Origin: Botryotinia globosa
Lineage: Eukaryota > Ascomycota > Leotiomycetes > Helotiales > Sclerotiniaceae
Direction: 5' to 3'
DNA: 64,000 nucleotides
Assembly: GCA_014898425.1 (NCBI GenBank)
Contig: RCSZ01000009.1
Span: 496,001-560,000 of the forward strand
Position 1 is the stretch's first letter. Every line of letters starts with the position of its first letter. The translations under genes were made by a program, and so were the position numbers. This document shows, in pieces, positions 12,661 to 23,103 of this stretch. The notes under the pieces are model-generated. The model saw only the letters and a program-made list of their open reading frames with translations. It made no database searches and was not told the DNA's origin.

Positions 12661-14141
12661 AAATGAGAAGATTCTTCAAACTAGTTGGGCTAATACTTGT
12701 AAAATCCGAAATTCTAAAAATATTAAAGTTTCAGAAGATTCAAAGGAAATAGATCAATTTGCTATCAATAGAAAAATAATTTATATTTGATAAAATTTAT
12801 TTTCCTTTTTTTATAGTTTTTGATTTCAAGAGAATATAAATTTCCAAAGTTCATTGATTCGAAAATAAAAAGAAATCGATTTGTTTTTGATAAAATAATA
12901 ATTCGTTTTCGATAGTAGGGTTTTACTCTTTTTGTTTTCCAAAATATACAAAATTCATATTTATTAGAATATAAAAGTATTTTGTTAGTCTATATATAGC
13001 ATTCGAAATCCTAAAAATCTAGAAAATCTAGAAATTTAGGAAATTAAAAGATGTCTGAGATCTAAACATCCTGAAAGTTTTTCTAAAAATCCTAAAAATC
13101 CTAAAAATCCAGAATATTTAGAGAAATAGAAAACAGTTAAAATCTAAAATCTTGAAAATCTAAAAAATACAAGATTTCATTAGCTTCCTATTAAATCCCC
13201 AAAATCTAAGAGAATTCCTGAAATTCCGAAAGATCCAAAAAATACTCAAGAAACCTAAAAAATTTAAAAAATAATCTGAAAATATGAAAATTCTGTTAGC
13301 TTCCTATTAAACCTTCAAAACCTAAGGGAATTCCTGAAATTTTGGAAGATCCAAAAGATATCTAAAAAGCTTGAAAATCCTGAGACCGATTTATTTGTAC
13401 TTTTTTATTGAGTAAAATAATTTTAATAGAATATTGTTTTGTCTTTCACGAATATTTAAACTATTTAATATAATATCGATTATTTAGAATTTATTTCTAT
13501 TAATAAATAAACTCAATTATGAAATTAATTACTCAATTTTTTTGCTATAAGAAGTATTTAAAGTATTATAAAAAGATTCCATCTTTTTATTAGGATTTAT
13601 AAAATAAAGATATTGTTACTTTATGAGCTTTTTTTTTTTTAATATAAAGCTTTTCATTCAATTCTCGAAATTTGGGAGAATTCAGAAAATCTAGGAAATC
13701 CAGATGATGTTTAAGGTATAAGAACTTTGAAAATCTTGAAAATCTGTTTTCTTTGTTAAATGAAATAAGTGTTTTCTTAAATTTTGCAAATGTTATTTAA
13801 TATAAAATATATTTTTTGGAAAAAGATTTTATTATTATTGTTTTTCTTTTTTTATTCAATTATTTATTTTCTGTAAAGATATCAATAGTATATTATAGAA
13901 ATATTTTATAAATATTTTAAAAAGCTCGAATTATAAGAATATTTGCTTTTTTGACTTTTTTTTAATTTAATTTATTGAAATAAAGATTATTTTAATGTGA
14001 ATAATATCAATTACATATTGATAGCATATTATAAGCATATTGTAATTTAAAGTATAATCTTTGAAAAAACTGTTTTCGAAGTTTTAAAATTATTCTCGAA
14101 AACTAGTTATTGGTTTGCTTTAATTGAAGAATAAAAAGAAT
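12661..14141 (+). other. Rest of the RepB interior
   Basis: This is A+T-rich sequence with scattered CTAAAAATCC and CTGAAATTCCGAAAGATCC motifs, degenerate relatives of the adjacent minisatellite, around 13,000-13,400 and 13,670-13,740. Parts of it recur in inverse orientation at 16,800-17,600. No gene is visible. Confidence 0.5.
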
Positions 14142-14314
14142 TGTAAAAATTATATATAAAGTAATGACTAGTGTTAATATAAATGTAGGCATATTATAAA
14201 AGTTTTTATTAATCTTTTTAAACCCTTTTTCTAAAGTTATATATATATGTATAAGAGTTTTTTTACCTCAACTTAATGATTAGTTCAACGCTAAACCAAT
14301 TAATGCCTGTAATA
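14142..14314 (+). repeat. Right LTR of RepB
   Basis: The inner start is mutated (TGTAAAAATTATATATAAAG against TGTAAGAGTTATATGCAAGG). The outer end keeps GATTAGTTCAACGCTAAACC and AATGCCTGTAATA. It is followed directly by the target duplication ATAAA. Confidence 0.8.
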
Positions 14315-14319
14315 ATAAA

Positions 14320-15585
14320 TCAATATTATTTTTTTTTTCTTTTTTTTTAATCAACAAAAAAGTAATTGAGATTTATATAATTAATTTCATTATAATAAAT
14401 TCAATTATATATATAATTGACAAGTTTGATTGTAATAAGAGAAAATAGTATTATAATAAATTTTTCAATATAAAAAAATCTATTAATATTATTTTTATGA
14501 ATATAATTTTGAAAAGGAATTTCTATTTATAATTTAGGTTGTTGATATTATAATATATTAAATGAAATACAATTATTAAAAAATATTATAAATAATGTTA
14601 CAGATAATAAAAAGTTTTATAAGGTTATTAATTAATATAAATTGGAAATGAATTAAAAATTATCATTTTTATATATTAATAATATTCTTATTGAAAATAT
14701 TATAATAAAAAATTGAAATTTTATAAAAAGAGGTTTTCATTTATTCTCTTATTATAACTAATTTTGAATTCAAATTATCCAAGAATTAAAATGAATTAGC
14801 TATTTTAGAATGATTGTTATTAATTTTAAAAAAAAATTGAATATAATATAATCGGAATCTGTAATATTTTTTTAGAAATAAATTATGTTATTTAAAATTA
14901 AAAGAAATCTTCATTTATCTTTAAAGATTTATTATATTTACTTATTATATTTTAAAAGATTTGAAGAGGATTATAGTTTATTGATTAATATAGATCATGT
15001 TAATCAATAAGATTTTCAATTTCTAATATAGAAGGATTTAATTCAAAAGAATTATTATGAATTTGATTATTTATTTCATTGATAATGTAAAGATTATGTT
15101 TTTTCGAGGATTAAAAATTATTATAATTATTATAAATATATAGAAAACTTTTAATATTCTTAAAAATAATAATTATGAAAAAGAATTATAATAACTTAAC
15201 TTTTAATTTTTTTTAATTTAATTAATCTTTATTATTAATCGATTTATTTAAATAAAATCAAAGAATTTGATTATTTTTAATTATAATATAAAGTATAGAA
15301 TAATTTGAAGCTTTTTTTGCTTTTTAGTACTATATTTGATTAAAAGAAAATTATTTTTTTATTCTATTATTAATGAAAAGTTTATTACAATATTTATTAT
15401 TATCATTTAAAACAGAGTATAATCGGGTTTGAAATATTTTGGATTATTAAAATTAAAATAACTATATATTATATTTATAATTTAATAAAAACGATTGATA
15501 ATGTTTTAACTTTAATATTATATAAAATATTAATCATTTCTATTATTTCACTTTTTATTTATAGAAGAAAAATATAGTATAATAT
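14320..15585 (-). mobile_element. RepA copy 2, part c
   Basis: The sequence aligns with 27,965-29,590, including the segment GAATTAGCTATTTTAGAATG that corresponds to the DNA at the centre of the large palindrome (45,390). It is stop-riddled on both strands. It ends where the TIR element begins. Confidence 0.7.
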
Positions 15586-16053
15586 AGTAACTGTGACAGA
15601 TGTTCATCGAATATTAAAATCATATCAAAAATAGTCATTTTGCTCTATTTATAATAATAAAAAAGAAATATTAAAAATCATTATATTAAATCAAAATTTC
15701 TTCAATATTTTTATTATATATTAAAGAATTTAATTATAACATTTATTATAATTCAAAAATATATAAATATTATTATTTATAAGATTAAATTAATATTAAA
15801 TAAATAATTCTTGATTTTCGCTTATTTTATTAGTAAATATTAATATTTCAAATTTATATTAACTATTAATATAGATTTTATAATCAATAAAATTTTATAA
15901 ATAAATAATCTTATTTTTATTAAAATATAATTAAAATTAAAGAGATCAATATAAGATTTATTATATAAAAATTATAATCTTATAGAAAAGTTTATTCATG
16001 ATTTATATGAGTTTTGGTGCGATTTTGGTGTTCGACGAACACCTGTGCCCTAG
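15586..16053 (+). mobile_element. Small TIR (MITE-like) element
   Basis: Inverted ends face each other: CAGATGTTCATCGAA on the left (from ~15,597) and TTCGACGAACACCTG on the right (to ~16,044). They differ mainly by transitions. TAGTA lies on both outer sides (around 15,581-15,585 and 16,049-16,053), a possible 5-bp target duplication. Aligning the flanks with 29,560-29,640 shows uninterrupted RepA without this segment, so it is an insertion. The right end also forms a perfect hairpin GGTGTTCG-A-CGAACACC, followed six bases later by CTAG and T, which is the layout of a Helitron 3' end. The matching left end makes a cut-and-paste TIR element the better reading. The interior has no coding capacity. 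Confidence 0.6.
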
Positions 16054-16640
16054 TACTATAATAAAATAAAATGATTTTATATTTAATATATTAATCACAA
16101 TTGTATTGTTTTTGTATCTATAAAATAATATATTGATCTTACTAAACAAATATTTTTTTTATATTTAGAAATAATCTTTTTTTTTAGAAAACTATTTTTA
16201 TTATTGTTTTCTTCAAATTTTGAAGATCTTTTAAATTGATATTATATCAAAAAATATTAAAATTTGTTTTATTATATATATTTGTATAATAGATATATTA
16301 TATTCTACAATTTGTTGAATAATATCTTTATTTATTATTAAAGATAACGAAATATATTACTTTGAATCATTTATATAAATATTCAGTTTTATAATATATT
16401 CTTATTATTCTTTAAAATTATATTCAATCTCTCAAAATCTTTGAATACTATTAATTTTATTTTAATTAATAAAAGAGAATCATTCAAAGGAATCTTTTAG
16501 TTTTCATATATATAATCTACTTTGTATAATAATATTGTAAATTTATAGCTTAATATATCCCTATACCCTTTGGGAGATTCCTAATATTGATTTTATACTA
16601 GCTTGCTCGATATTAAATACTATTACTACTACTACTAATC
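16054..16640 (-). mobile_element. RepA copy 2, part d with trinucleotide end
   Basis: It aligns first with 29,600-29,890 and then with 31,130-31,396, so this RepA copy lacks about 1.2 kb present in copy 3. It ends with the conserved terminal block (TTAATATATCCCTATACCC ... TACTACTACTACT) at about 16,637. Confidence 0.75.
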
Positions 16641-17823
16641 TTCCGAACATTTCAGATTTTCAAGATTTTCAAGATTTTCAAGATTTTCAAGATTTTCAAG
16701 ATTTTCAAGATTTTCAAGATTTTCAAGATTTTCAAGATTTTCAAGATTTTCAAGATTTTCAAGATTTTCAAGATTTTCATATCTCAGGTATTTTTTAATT
16801 TTCTAATCTTTTAAATTTTCAGAACTTTCAGGATTTGGAATACTACATATTAGCAAAATACTATTGTATTCTAATAATCATAGGTTTTATATACATTCAG
16901 ACTTGAAAGCCAAAAAAGAAGAATAAAACCCTATTATTGAATATAAATTATTACGTTACTGAAAACGAATTAATATCTTTTCAAATCTTTCGAATTTTAA
17001 ATTTCAGGTTTTCTATCGTTTCTAGAATTCTGAGGCTCTCGAAGATTATATACTAATAAAATATTATCGAATTCTATTATTATAAATTTAATATACTTTT
17101 AAAAAACAAATAGGTTTTGGAATCGAAAGTTGAGAAAAGGAAGGCAATATTCTATTAAATACAAATTATTATTCTATCAAAATCAAATCGATTTTTTTCT
17201 TGAAATTAATTTCGAAATTCGAATTTCAATTTTCAGAATTTCAATTTTCAGAAGTATTAACTCAACTAGCTTATAGAATCTCATTCTTTTTAGGATTTCG
17301 AATATTATACATCATCAAAATACTATTGAATTCTTTTCAAGATTTCCAGGGTTTCAGATTTTTAATGGTTTTATATATATTCAAGGAATAAATAGCTTTC
17401 GAAAACGAAAGCTGAAAAGAGAAAGATAAAACCTTACTGTTGAATAAAAACTACTATTTTATCAAAAGCGAATTGATTTCTTTTTTTCGAATTTCGAATT
17501 TTGAAGAGTTTCAAGCTTTGGATTTCAGATTTTGGATTAATTGTTGATACTCTTATACAACAATATAGTTTAGAGGCTATGTAGAAACTGAATCTTATAA
17601 AATGAAGATATAACATTACATAACTAGTTTTTGTTATGGAAATTAACAAGATTTTAAAAAAGAATCAATCTAATAACAATTGATTATCGAATGATTTTTA
17701 AAACTTTTAAAGAATATAAAGAGATTGATTATCGAATAGCTTTCAAAAACTTTTGAAGAATACAAAATGATCTATTAATTTGTTCTAAACCTTTTAGGAT
17801 GAAATTTTTAAGAAAAAGAGCTT
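16641..17823 (-). mobile_element. Partial inverted RepB interior
   Basis: The sequence is the reverse complement of RepB interior sequence around 12,400-13,150: GGAATACTACATATTAGCAA here against TATATAGCATTCGAAATCC there. It abuts the RepA end at 16,640 and the RepB LTR at 17,824. No second LTR is present on its left, so the element is truncated. Short open frames in it are repeat-derived. Confidence 0.6.
16652..16779 (+). repeat. 9-bp minisatellite AAGATTTTC
   Basis: About 14 nearly perfect copies of a 9-bp unit form a homogeneous array inside the inverted RepB interior. The unit is the reverse-complement relative of the GAAAATTCT-type units at 12,435-12,480. This links the two arrays to one ancestral element, with independent expansion of different variants. 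Confidence 0.9.
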
Positions 17824-17992
17824 TATTATACATATTGATTGATTTAGTCTTAGATCAATTATTATTCTAATATAAAGGATTTTCATATATATATATAACT
17901 TCAAAAAGAGATTTCAAAAAGATTAATAGAAAATCTTATAATATATCTACACCTATATTAGTACTAGTTGTCACCTTGCAACTGTTCTAATA
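17824..17992 (-). repeat. RepB LTR, inverted copy
   Basis: Read on the minus strand this 169 bp segment aligns end to end with the LTR at 11,815-11,982. Matching blocks include GCAAGGTGACAACTAGT, AATATAGGTGTAGA and the final TGTATAATA. The associated RepB interior is on its left, as expected for the 5' LTR of a minus-strand copy. The sequence on its right resembles the RepA end module. Confidence 0.7.
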
Positions 17993-18180
17993 CCCTTTTC
18001 TTCTTCTTTTTTCCAAACACTTTTTTTTCTATATTTTATTGAAATAGTAATTAAGAATATAATGAAAGCCTTTCTTTAAATACATATATATATACCAATT
18101 GCTCATTGACATAACAAATCTCAAATTGATAATATCTTAATACCTTCCATTTCGAATCAATTACAAATTATTTTTTATAT
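17993..18180. repeat. Probable RepA fragment
   Basis: A pyrimidine-rich run (CCCTTTTCTTCTTCTTTTTT), then TATATTTTATTGAAATAGTAA and a TATATATA stretch, resembles the RepA module at 22,730-22,830. The match fades by about 18,180. Confidence 0.4.
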
Positions 18181-18890
18181 TTTTGTATTATTTTATTCTT
18201 ATTATTCTTATAATGATAATTATTGATAATATTAAATTGTTTTTAAATTGTTTTTTTAGGTTTGGAAATTTGTTTATAGAATTTCAAGATTTTTGAGTAT
18301 TAATAAATCCATAATATAATCTTGAAAAACAAATAATAAATAATTAAAATAATTTAATTTTTAATATTTATATTTCATGAAAATATGTTTTATAAAAAGT
18401 CCTTTATTATTAATTATTTCAAAATACTAATATGTAAAATCAAATATAAAATCAAAGGAATATATAATATAATATTAATATTAATATAATTCATGGATGA
18501 CTTTATTATTTTTTATTCTAAAAGATTCTTAAAATATAAAATAATATCATTTTGTATTGAAATCAAAAATATTGAATTATATCCCTTATATATGGGATTT
18601 AAAATACGGGTTATAACTAGAATTTAACTGGCCCAGGAAAGTATAAATATTTTATATATAAATATCAAAATTCTAGATTTATTAAAACTCAAAAAATCAA
18701 AAGTAAAGAATTCATAAAATGAAATTTAAAAATATCGCAAAATTCTATAAATTAAAGAGATTTTAAAAATATAGTGTTTATATTAATAAAAGAAATGATT
18801 GATTAAAGAATAGATTGAAAAGATTAAAGATTTAAAAAATTTGAACAATTTTTTGATTGGTTTGGAGATTTGGGATTTGTGATAAGAGAG
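18181..18890. other. Unassigned A+T-rich stretch
   Basis: I see no gene or repeat boundary here. The only compositional feature is a GC-richer islet at about 18,598-18,645 (ATACGGGTTATAACTAG, AACTGGCCCAGGAAAG) with no recognisable motif. Confidence 0.4.
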
Positions 18891-18970
18891 ATAAGAGAGA
18901 TAAGAAATTAGAAAGAGGAGGGGAGGAGAGGGGAAGGGGAATTAGAAAGAGGGGTGGGGGGGAGGGGGAT
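18890..18970 (+). other. G-rich polypurine block
   Basis: About 80 bases are almost entirely A and G, with repeated G runs (GAGGAGGGGAGGAGAGGGG, then GGGGTGGGGGGGAGGGGG). It is the most G-rich block I noticed in the window. It borders a 9-bp tandem array. Four or more runs of three or more G make quadruplex or triplex folding plausible. That is inference; nothing indicates a function. Confidence 0.8.
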
Positions 18971-19141
18971 TACATTTATTACATTTATTAGATTCATTAG
19001 ATTCATTAGATTCATTAGGTTCATTGGATTCATTAGATTCATTAGATTCATTAGATTCATTAGATTCATTAGATTCATTAGATTCATTAGATTCATTAGA
19101 TTCATTAGATTCATTAGATTCATTAGATTCATTAGATTTAT
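18971..19141 (+). repeat. 9-bp minisatellite ATTCATTAG
   Basis: About 19 units run in tandem, the first three slightly divergent (TTACATTTA, GGTTCATTG types) and the rest nearly identical. Both strands stay open through the array, giving apparent Ile-Arg-Phe and Met-Asn-Leu repeat frames. These are consequences of the unit, not genes. Confidence 0.95.
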
Positions 19142-19376
19142 CAGAAAAAAAGATTAAAATAAAAAAATAAAAGAGAATACATAAGTAAGAGAGTTAGAAA
19201 AACAATCAAAAAGATAATAATGAAAATAATTTAAAAAAAAAACAGAAAAGAGAATTAGAAACCAAAAAAAAAAATTAATAAAAAGAATTAAAAATAGAAT
19301 CATAAAATTTATAATATTTTAAGATCTTCAATTTTAATTGTATCTTTAATATTTTTATAGAAGTTAGAAGTTAGAG
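19142..19376. other. A-rich unassigned stretch
   Basis: This is poly-A interrupted sequence between two tandem arrays. No gene or recognisable element is present. Confidence 0.4.
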
Positions 19377-19468
<92 letters not shown>

Positions 19469-19495
19469 GGTCATTATGGTTATTATGGTTATTAT
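19377..19495 (+). repeat. (ATT)n microsatellite
   Basis: Roughly 30 uninterrupted ATT units (to ~19,468) are followed by three GGTCATT/GGTTATT variants. The absence of interruptions indicates recent slippage or expansion. Confidence 0.95.
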
Positions 19496-19760
19496 ACCCC
19501 ATCTAGATCGGTGCACAAAGCACCACCTCAAAAGCTTACAATCTTTGAATAACTTCAAAATTTACATTTTAATAGAAAATATAAAAACATTAATTTTATT
19601 TATTTTTAAAATTCTAAAAGCTATATAATACAAATATAAATATAGATTCTGAGAAATATGAAAAAGAATTACAGAGAGTATTAATAAGCCTGTTGTTATT
19701 TTTAGCCCCGAAGGACCGAAAAAAGCTTGTAATATATAATTTGCTCCTTCTAATATCACA
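19496..19760 (-). other. GC-richer islets with a non-repetitive open frame
   Basis: Two islets (about 19,496-19,545 and 19,690-19,730) stand out from the A+T background. The first holds a hairpin GGTGC-ACAAA-GCACC. The second contains GCCCCGAAGGACCGAAA. The minus strand is open for 65 codons (19,759 to 19,562) and includes QAFFGPSGLKITTG, which is not low-complexity. I do not recognise a family. It could be a surviving scrap of a transposon gene, or chance. Confidence 0.3.
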
Positions 19761-22029
19761 AAAACCTTCTTATACTATAATCTTTATATTTTTATATTTT
19801 ATATATATTATTAATTTCAATTATATTCCAATTCTATTTCTAAATTAAAAAGTAAAACACTTATTTCTATCCTTTCTCTTTTTCTTACTCTACAAAGCAT
19901 TTATTCAATTAAAAAATTAATCTTTATTTCCTATAGTTCAGATATTAAGTTAGCCTTTTAATTACAGATTCTTTTATAAATTCAAATCTTTTTTTAAGTC
20001 TTCAATTAGTGATTTTATATATCTTAAAAATCCTTTTAACAATATCCCCTTTAATTTTAAATCTATAAGCTATATTTATCTTCTAATAAATCGATTTAAA
20101 TTATAAATATATATATTATATTATTTTGTATTCTTCTCTATCTATATAAATTCTTAAGTTTTTTTCAATAAATCCGTTTTATTATTAAATAATTCATTCA
20201 TTTTAATAGTATAGAATATCATTATATAAAAAACTCCCAAAATATTTACGATTTTTATAAAAATGATATCTATTAAAATTATTGCTAATATTCTATCTCT
20301 ATTATAAAAATTGAAATACTTTTAAAAAATATTATTATTATTAATTGATTTTAATAGAATATATATTGATAATATAATTACTAAAATAACTTATAAATAT
20401 TGAAAGTGATATATATAAAATAATAAAATTTATGTGTTTTAACAACTATCTATACACGGTTACTGTAAAACTTTAATTTACGCCCCATCAACGCAAGGGG
20501 TCCGGGGGCTCGCAGGCCCCTGGTATTCGATTAAAGGATATATTGAGTTTATTGATAGAATATTAGTTTTAATAGTATATAAAATATTACTACCTTGGAA
20601 AACAATTTGAATAATTGTATTTTATACTAATACTATTAGTATTATATATCTTTCAATCAATTTTTTTTTAAATTTAGCAAATAAATAGATTTCTAAAATC
20701 AAGATTTAATAATTTAATAATATTTCTCTGTAATCTTTTAATCTAAATCATAATTATTTTATTTTATTTTTAAATATTATATTAATTCTTTTATAGAAAT
20801 TAATCAAAGAATTATTATAAAAGAATTTAAAGAATAATGAATATTCTTTTGAAATAATAAAACTATAATTCTTTTAAATAAATTGAAATAATATGTAATA
20901 GAAATAAATATATTAAATATAAATATATTATATATTAAGATAAATAATAAATAATAAATAATAAATAGTTTAAAATTTATCAATCTAATTTCCCATATTT
21001 TTGATAATAAAATTATCGATATATAATTTGAATATTAGTAAATTTAAATTCAAAATGTATTTAATTATATATCAATAATATACTAGTAATTTGATATATT
21101 TTAAATAATATATTGAAATCTTTTCAATCAATATTTTTTATAATTTAGGATATAATATAAATAAAATATTTATATTAAATAATTATTAAAATATTAAAAT
21201 TATTAAAAACAATAATGCAATTAATATACTAATCGACATCTATATTTTATATAATATAGTCGATTTTAGATTTAATTTATAATCTATTATTAATAATATT
21301 AGAAGTAAATTGAGAATACTTTATTATATTATTCAATAATCTTAATAATTTAAATAAACTCCAAACTTTCTATTAATTATCACAAATAACATCTCGAATA
21401 TAAAATCAATTCTTTGATTAAATCTAATCTTTTTTAATATTAATTTTATAAACTATTTACTATCAGATTTCTTTTATAAAGATCTTATTGCATATTATAA
21501 AAAATTTAATCATTCAAATATTAATCTTGAATATTCTTATAAATAAAATAAGATCCTCTTTTATATTATTCATTATCTCGAATTCTAAAGATTCTTCTGA
21601 AAAATAATTTCTCAATTATTTACTCCTCCAATTACAATCATAAAAAATATTAAATATCTTTTATAACGTTTTAAAAAGTTATTTGAATTTATAAAATTCC
21701 TTTCTATTATTAACTTTTATACTAATATTTATTCTAAATAATTTATATAATATTTTGATATAATTTCCATTTAAATATTTCTTTATTCTTTTTTATCCTC
21801 CCATTCCTTTTTAATTGTTTATATTAATAAATAAACTTTTGATTTTAATATATTTAGTATTTTTCTTCTACAATTTATTTATTATAAACCCTATACTTTT
21901 AATTAAAATGAATTAACTTTTTTTTTTTTTCAATGATATCAAAATAAACCTTTTGATTACTTCCTTTTTTAATAATAAATATAAATATCATTTTGAAATG
22001 ATATATATCTATTTTAAATAAAATAAAAG
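19761..22029. other. Unassigned A+T-rich stretch
   Basis: I find no gene and no confident repeat assignment in these 2.3 kb apart from the GC islet at 20,447-20,527. Stops are dense in all frames. Confidence 0.4.
20447..20527 (+). repeat. GC islet with the RepC-type hairpin end
   Basis: The last ~36 bases (GCAAGGGGTCCGGGGGCTCG, then CAGGCCCCTGGTATTC) match the end of RepC at 53,363-53,398 perfectly. The bases upstream (ACACGGTTACTGTAAAAC, TTACGCCCCATCAAC) do not match RepC. GGGGCT-CGCA-GGCCCC forms a short hairpin. It is either a severely truncated RepC relative or a separately mobile GC cluster. Confidence 0.7.
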
Positions 22030-22216
22030 AATTATATTTCAAAAAATTATATTAAATTAAATTCAAATTAAACTTACTTTCTATAATCACCTAATTATTA
22101 GTTTTAAAAACCTTTAGCTTAATATATCTCTATATCTTTTAAAAGGTTATAGGATATAGATCTTGAATCTATACTTATTAAATTAAAATCAATATTATTA
22201 CTACTATTACTATAAG
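22030..22216 (-). mobile_element. RepA end fragment A
   Basis: It contains the conserved RepA terminal block in degraded form (AGCTTAATATATCTCTATAT) and ends with an ACT-type triplet run at about 22,210. It is severely truncated on the side away from the triplets. Confidence 0.65.
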
Positions 22217-22470
22217 TATATATAAACCAATTTTAGTTATTTATATATACTTGTTTTTTAATATATATTTATTCATTCTTGAAATACTATTCATCCCACC
22301 TCAATTCATGATATTAAATTATTCAAATAAGCTTTTTAGTTTTTTTATATATAATTTCTTTTCTGCAATATTATTTTAAATCTATAATCTAATATATTCT
22401 TATACCCCTTAGGAGGTTCCTAGAATCAGCTTTATACTAGCTCACTGAACATTAATAAATATCACTACTA
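22217..22470 (-). mobile_element. RepA end fragment B
   Basis: This second truncated copy follows directly. It has the terminal words TACCCCTTAGGAGGTTCC and CAGCTTTATACTAGCTCAC and ends in CACTACTACAATTAC. It is less RIP-mutated than fragment A. Confidence 0.7.
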
Positions 22471-22519
22471 CAATTACTCTTGAATAGCCATCTCTATTGA
22501 AACAACTCTACAGACAAAT

Positions 22520-23103
22520 AGAACATCTAGTACTTTATTACAAATCGCTAGCTCAATTTGGGAAATAGCCTAAACAATCATTTTCATTCCTATTAAAATC
22601 AATAATAGGTAAAAGGTTTTGATTACCTTTTTGTTCTAATATCCTATTCACTAATTTTAATCAAATTCCGTGAAATAATCTAATTTTATTTTAATATTCA
22701 TCATTGCTAAAGACACTGTTTTTTTAATTTTTCTTTTTTTTAATGAATAGTTCTATTTTTTTCTATATTTTATTAAAAATAACAAATAGAATTTTTTTTT
22801 GGCTTTATATATATATATAGGTATATTGATTTTCGTTATTTGTATAAATACTTATTTATTCATTCTTTGAAATTATATCTAATTTTTTAGAATCTTCAAA
22901 AATTATTAATTTTAATTTAATTAATGAAACAGAAACTAATTAAACAAATTCTCTAGCTTATATATATATAATAATCTATTCTCTATAATAATTTTTAAAA
23001 TCCGGAGTTTAATCTATTTCTACATTCTTTAGGAGATTCCTAGGATTAATTTTATACTAGTTTATTAAATATTAATAAATACTACTACTGTTACTACTCC
23101 ATA
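22520..23103 (-). mobile_element. RepA end fragment C
   Basis: This ~0.58 kb truncated copy starts near TTATTACAAATCGCTAGCTC and ends in ACTACTACTGTTACTACT. It is one of the best-preserved stretches of this RepA module, with many C and G that are T and A in the copies at 830-1,400 and 57,560-58,130. Confidence 0.75.

Larger units (their letters stand above)
11815..14314 (+). mobile_element. RepB: 2.5 kb non-coding LTR element with minisatellite
   Basis: LTRs of 168 and 173 bp at 11,815-11,982 and 14,142-14,314 bound a 2,500 bp element with the 5-bp duplication ATAAA (11,810-11,814 and 14,315-14,319). It lies inside RepA, which aligns continuously across the gap with 27,850-28,000. The LTR starts TGTAAGAG. 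The right LTR ends TGTAATA, consistent with an original CA end. A purine-rich run GAAGAATAAAAAGAA sits just before the right LTR, which supports plus orientation. The interior contains a 9-bp minisatellite, degenerate relatives of it and blocks such as ATTCGAAATCCTAAAAATC, but no protein I recognise. Size and lack of coding suggest a non-autonomous (TRIM/LARD-like) element. A partial inverted copy lies at 16,641-17,992. Confidence 0.8.

Noticed and set aside
16015..16053. Helitron 3' end (hairpin then CTAG)
   Set aside because: A matching inverted end exists near 15,597 and TAGTA flanks both sides, which fits a TIR element better. It is kept as an alternative in the feature text.
18908..19157. 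Open frames on both strands rich in Ile-Arg-Phe and Met-Asn-Leu
   Set aside because: Both are translations of the ATTCATTAG minisatellite and cannot both be genes; neither has non-repeat sequence of note.
19364..19558. Poly-isoleucine open frame
   Set aside because: It is a translation of the (ATT)n microsatellite.
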